The notes under the pieces are model-generated. The model was not told the DNA's origin and made no database searches. It saw only the letters and a program-made list of their open reading frames with translations. This document shows, piece after piece, positions 59,989-64,000 of a stretch of DNA of 64,000 nt. The DNA is from an uncultured Prevotella sp. GTDB lineage: Bacteria > Bacteroidota > Bacteroidia > Bacteroidales > Bacteroidaceae. Numbering within the stretch: the stretch's first letter is position 1; each line of letters begins with the position of its first letter. The stretch covers positions 54,456 to 118,455 of the forward strand of contig CAMBOI010000004.1 in assembly GCA_945869265.1 (NCBI GenBank), read 5' to 3'. The position numbers and the translations under genes are program-made.

Positions 59989-61155
59989 TCAAAATCTCAC
60001 GCTGAACTGCACGTCAGCCATGCTGTAGTTGTGCTTGGCGAGACTGCGGTCGTTGACGAATGAATATTCGGTCTGTATCTCAATGTTCTTGCAGAAGAGA
60101 TAGTTGAAACCGGCCTTATAGATAGTCTTGGCTGTAGCCCATGACCCTGCTGGACGATAGAGGTCATAACGCGCCTTGGCCCTCAGTTTGCCACGGACAA
60201 TCGGGGCTACGCATGCGAGATATACAGCATCGGCACGATCGCCCAGACTCTCGTTGTAGTTGCAGTTGCTAAGGTCGCTGCTCGTGTTGGCAGTGGCCTT
60301 GAAGGCTCCACCCGTGTTGTGGATATACTCCGAGCGAATCTGCCAGTCGGCATCCTTGTATTCTGCCGAGAGGGCATAGCGATAGCGGCCCACCTTGCGC
60401 GAGCCTGACTGCTCAATCATTCCTTCACTCCAATATCCTGTGCGGTTGTAAGAACCAACCCATCCGAATCCTCCGATGCGCATACCCTTAATTGGCGACA
60501 CCCAGAATCCTCCGATGACGTCCTTCTGATTGCCCACGTCCTTGCGGTTGATGCCCTGTCCGTTGAACACTCCCACCTCGTAGTGGAGTAGGGTGCGACC
60601 CTCACTGTTGGGTAGCAAGTCGCCCGACACCTGAATACCGATGTCGCGACCGCTACTCGACTGCTCGCCGGTGCGGTCGTTGAATCCCGCAAGCTTGAGC
60701 ACTCCCTGAGCCTGCGAGTTGAATCCGATGTCGATGGGGTTCATCGGGTTTTCGTAGGTAAACGGACGTTTGAACTGTCCTATCTTCACCTTGAACTCCT
60801 TGTGCTTGAGCCATTCCAAACTCATATCCACGATACGAGGCGACTCACCGAAGGTGCTGGAGTTGCCATTCACCTGTCCTTGGATTTTATACTCAAAGTC
60901 GTTGAGTATGCGTCCTGTCATAACCAGCCTTATCAGACGAATGCTGAACGTGTTGCTGTTGTTGTCATCTTGGAAGGTGGCGTTGTAGTTACCAATCAGA
61001 TAGCCCGAAAATTTCGGTTTGCTTACGATGTCACTCAACTTCACTTCCTTCTTGGCTTCAGTCTCGTTAGCCTCTGTGCTCTCATTTGCCTCCGCAGCAT
61101 TCATCTGCAGCGACATCACGGCTGCCGCAGCAGCCCAAATAAATCTCTTATTCAT
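59989..61155 (-). CDS. porin, OprO/OprP-like
   Basis: Signal peptide, beta-barrel pattern, C-terminal DVQFSVRF. Confidence 0.8.
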   Translation of the reverse strand: MNKRFIWAAAAAVMSLQMNAAEANESTEANETEAKKEVKLSDIVSKPKFSGYLIGNYNATFQDDNNSNTFSIRLIRLVMTGRILNDFEYKIQGQVNGNSSTFGESPRIVDMSLEWLKHKEFKVKIGQFKRPFTYENPMNPIDIGFNSQAQGVLKLAGFNDRTGEQSSSGRDIGIQVSGDLLPNSEGRTLLHYEVGVFNGQGINRKDVGNQKDVIGGFWVSPIKGMRIGGFGWVGSYNRTGYWSEGMIEQSGSRKVGRYRYALSAEYKDADWQIRSEYIHNTGGAFKATANTSSDLSNCNYNESLGDRADAVYLACVAPIVRGKLRAKARYDLYRPAGSWATAKTIYKAGFNYLFCKNIEIQTEYSFVNDRSLAKHNYSMADVQFSVRF

Positions 61156-61170
61156 TAAAACTTAAATTCT

Positions 61171-62601
61171 TTAATTTTTTAATTTTTTAATTCTCAATAG
61201 CACCACGTTCTCCACGTGCGGCGTATGTGGGAACATATCCACTGGCTGCACCTTCTCCACCTTGTATAGCGGGTCGAGCAACTGCAGGTCGCGGGCTTGT
61301 GTTGCAGGGTTGCAGCTCACATACACGATGCGCTTCGGGGCAGCATTCATTATCACCTTCACCACGTCGGGATGCATTCCTGCACGCGGTGGGTCGGTGA
61401 TTATCACGTCGGGATGTCCGTGCTCTGCAATAAACTCGTCGGTGAGTATGTCCTTCATGTCGCCGGCGAAGAACGATGTGTTGTCTATGCCGTTGATTTC
61501 AGAGTTCACCTTTGCGTCCTCAATAGCCTCGGGCACATATTCGATGCCCACCACCTTGCTTGCCTTGCGCGCCACGAAGTTGGCTATCGTGCCCGTGCCG
61601 GTGTATAGGTCATACACCGTCTCGTTGCCCGTGAGCTGGGCAAAGTCGCGCGCCACGCAGTAGAGGTGATAAGCCTGCTCGGTGTTGGTCTGATAGAAAC
61701 TCTTCGGCCCCACCTTGAATCTCAGTTCCTCCATGTGCTCGTAGATATGGTCGTTGCCCTTGAAGACGATGACGTCCTGGTCGCCGATGGTGTCGTTGCA
61801 CTTCTGGTTGTTCACATACATGAGAGCCGTGATTTCGGGGAAAGAGTCGGCGATGTGCTGCATGAGTGCGAGTGCGCGCTGCTCGTCGCCCTCCTCGTCG
61901 TAGTGGAACTGCACAATCACCATCCACTCGCCCGAGTTGGAGTTGCGTATGATGATGTCGCGCAGCAGTCCGTGCTGCTCCCTGAGGTCGAAGAACGTGA
62001 GCGAGTGCTCGAATGCATAGTCGCGTATTGAGTTGCGTATGCGGTTGTGCATGTCGTCCATCAGCCAGCATTTCTCTATAGGTAATATTTTGTCGAAGGC
62101 ACCCGTGATATGAAATCCGATGCCGTTCATGTTGTCGTATTTGAATCCCGACGCCACCTGCTCGCGCGTGAGCCAACGCTTGTTGCAGCATCCAAACTCC
62201 AGCTTGTTGCGGTATTCTCTTGTCTTCTCCGAACCCATGATGGGCGAAATCTCCGGCAGCTCCACCTTGCCTATTCGGCGCAACTGGTCATATACCTGCT
62301 TCTGCTTGGCCTTGAGCTGCTCCTCGTAGGGCAGGTTTTGCCACTTGCATCCGCCGCACACGCCGAAATGCTCGCAAAATGGTGTCGCGCGTACCTTACT
62401 ATATTCTATAAAGCGGACCACCTCCGCCTCGCAATAACTGTGTTTCTTCTTCTTGATCTGTAAATCCACAACGTCGCCGGGCACACAAAATGGTACAAAT
62501 ACCACCATGTCGCCCACTCTGACGAGTGACTTTCCCTCGGCTGCCACATCAGTGATGGTGATGTTCTCAAGCAGCGGTAATGGTTTCTTCTTTCTGCTCA
62601 T
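61171..62601 (-). CDS. rlmD: 23S rRNA (uracil-C5)-methyltransferase, RumA/RlmD type
   Basis: TRAM domain; CxxCxxC-like HFGVCGGCKWQNLPYEEQL; DLYTGTGTIANF; DPPRAGMHPDV; VSCNPATQARDL. Confidence 0.94.
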   Translation of the reverse strand: MSRKKKPLPLLENITITDVAAEGKSLVRVGDMVVFVPFCVPGDVVDLQIKKKKHSYCEAEVVRFIEYSKVRATPFCEHFGVCGGCKWQNLPYEEQLKAKQKQVYDQLRRIGKVELPEISPIMGSEKTREYRNKLEFGCCNKRWLTREQVASGFKYDNMNGIGFHITGAFDKILPIEKCWLMDDMHNRIRNSIRDYAFEHSLTFFDLREQHGLLRDIIIRNSNSGEWMVIVQFHYDEEGDEQRALALMQHIADSFPEITALMYVNNQKCNDTIGDQDVIVFKGNDHIYEHMEELRFKVGPKSFYQTNTEQAYHLYCVARDFAQLTGNETVYDLYTGTGTIANFVARKASKVVGIEYVPEAIEDAKVNSEINGIDNTSFFAGDMKDILTDEFIAEHGHPDVIITDPPRAGMHPDVVKVIMNAAPKRIVYVSCNPATQARDLQLLDPLYKVEKVQPVDMFPHTPHVENVVLLRIKKLKN

Positions 62602-62807
62602 TTATTACTATTAAAATCTGAATTTCGGTGCAAATTTACAAATAAAATCATAAAATGTAATATAGATATTGCAAATTTTCGCTTTTTTTCTTGCATTATT
62701 CGATAAAAAGTTGTATATTTGCACTATAATTAATGAAAATCGGGGTATAAAAGCTCCAAAAACCATATAATTCATTAAAACAATAATATAAATAAGACAA
62801 CTAACTT

Positions 62808-64000
62808 ATGAGTGAAAAAAGAGTTTACACCTTCGGTAACGGAAAGGCTGAAGGTAACGCAAAAATGCGTGAGGAACTTGGTGGCAAGGGTGCAAACCTT
62901 GCCGAGATGAATCTAATTGGTGTGCCCGTGCCTCCTGGCTTTACAATCACAACCAGTTGCTGCAACGAGTATTACGAAGTCGGACAGGAGAAAATCAAGG
63001 AAATCCTGCAGGACGAGGTTAATGCTGCCGTAAAACACACCGAGGAGCTGATGAACTCCAAGTTCGGTGATGTGAAGAACCCGCTGCTCGTGAGTGTTCG
63101 CTCGGGTGCGCGTGCTTCAATGCCTGGTATGATGGACACAATCCTCAACCTCGGTCTTAACGACGAGGTGGCAGAGGGACTTGTGGCTAAGACCAACAAC
63201 CCCCACTTCGTTTATGACTCATATCGCCGTTTCGTTCAGATGTACGGCGACGTGGTGCTCGAGATGAAGCCGGTGAACAAGGAAGACATCGACCCGTTCG
63301 AGGAGATTATCGAGCAGGTGAAGGCAGAGCGTGGCGTGAAGCTTGACAAGGACCTCTCTGTAGAGGAACTGAAGAAGCTCGTTAGCCTCTTTAAGACTGC
63401 TATCAAGGAGCGCACAGGTAAGGACTTCCCCAACGACCCAATCGAGCAGCTTTGGGGTGCCATCTGCGCTGTGTTCCGCAGCTGGATGAACGAGCGTGCC
63501 ATCCTATACCGCAAGATGGAGGGTATTCCCGACGAGTGGGGTACAGCCGTCAGCGTCATGGCAATGGTATTCGGTAACATGGGCGATACATCAGCCACTG
63601 GTGTATGCTTCAGCCGTGATGCCGGTAATGGCGAGAACCTGTTCAACGGTGAGTACCTTGTTAATGCACAGGGTGAGGACGTTGTGGCTGGTATTCGTAC
63701 ACCACAGCAGATTACAAAGATCGGATCGCAGCGCTGGGCAGAGCGCGCTGGAATCAGTGAGGAGGAACGTGCAGCCAAGTATCCGTCGATGGAAGAGGCT
63801 ATGCCCGAAATATATGCACAGCTTAACGATCTTCAAGACAAACTCGAAAAGCACTACCATGACATGCAGGATATGGAATTCACCGTACAGGAGGGCAAAC
63901 TGTGGTTCCTCCAGACCCGTAACGGAAAGCGTACGGGTACTGCTATGGTGAAGATTGCCATCGACCTTCTCCACGAGGGAATGATCGACGAGAAGACTGC
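62808..64000 (+). CDS. ppdK: pyruvate, phosphate dikinase (5' part, runs off window)
   Basis: MSEKRVYTFGNGKAEGNAKMREELGGKGANLAEMNLIGVPVPPGFTITTSCCNEYY; SVRSGARASMPGMMDTILNLGLND; no stop before window end. Confidence 0.96.
   Translation, partial: MSEKRVYTFGNGKAEGNAKMREELGGKGANLAEMNLIGVPVPPGFTITTSCCNEYYEVGQEKIKEILQDEVNAAVKHTEELMNSKFGDVKNPLLVSVRSGARASMPGMMDTILNLGLNDEVAEGLVAKTNNPHFVYDSYRRFVQMYGDVVLEMKPVNKEDIDPFEEIIEQVKAERGVKLDKDLSVEELKKLVSLFKTAIKERTGKDFPNDPIEQLWGAICAVFRSWMNERAILYRKMEGIPDEWGTAVSVMAMVFGNMGDTSATGVCFSRDAGNGENLFNGEYLVNAQGEDVVAGIRTPQQITKIGSQRWAERAGISEEERAAKYPSMEEAMPEIYAQLNDLQDKLEKHYHDMQDMEFTVQEGKLWFLQTRNGKRTGTAMVKIAIDLLHEGMIDEKT

Overview
The window reads as a Bacteroidales (Prevotella/Bacteroides-like) chromosome segment. 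It is mostly dense housekeeping and metabolic genes: a methylmalonyl-CoA decarboxylase cluster, panC/panD and distant panB, pcrA, the primary sigma factor, an HtrA-type protease, rnpB (RNase P RNA), a complete rnfBCDGEA operon preceded by rseC, galE, hrpB, hppA, ileS, a DksA-like protein, lspA, rsmE, rsmG, yidC, pyrG, rlmD and the 5' part of ppdK. No tRNA, rRNA, CRISPR array or intact transposase was seen. The accessory-looking part is about 27.3-30.15 kb. It holds an internally deleted WYL-type regulator remnant, an exonuclease, an N-terminally truncated Abi_2 (HEPN-like) remnant, a promoter-plus-terminator mini-unit on the same strand as the abi remnant, and several structured repeat arrays. 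The most striking array is four 21-bp near-palindromic units bounded by a perfect 13-bp inverted repeat. Other items worth a second look are a compact candidate sRNA (44.62-44.71 kb), a Cys/Lys-repeat secreted protein, an apparently leaderless rseC promoter, a Cys-less DksA homologue, overlapping genes at 38.04 kb, and short-period repeats that supply stop/SD/start signals at gene junctions. All family calls are from reading the translations; no searches were run.
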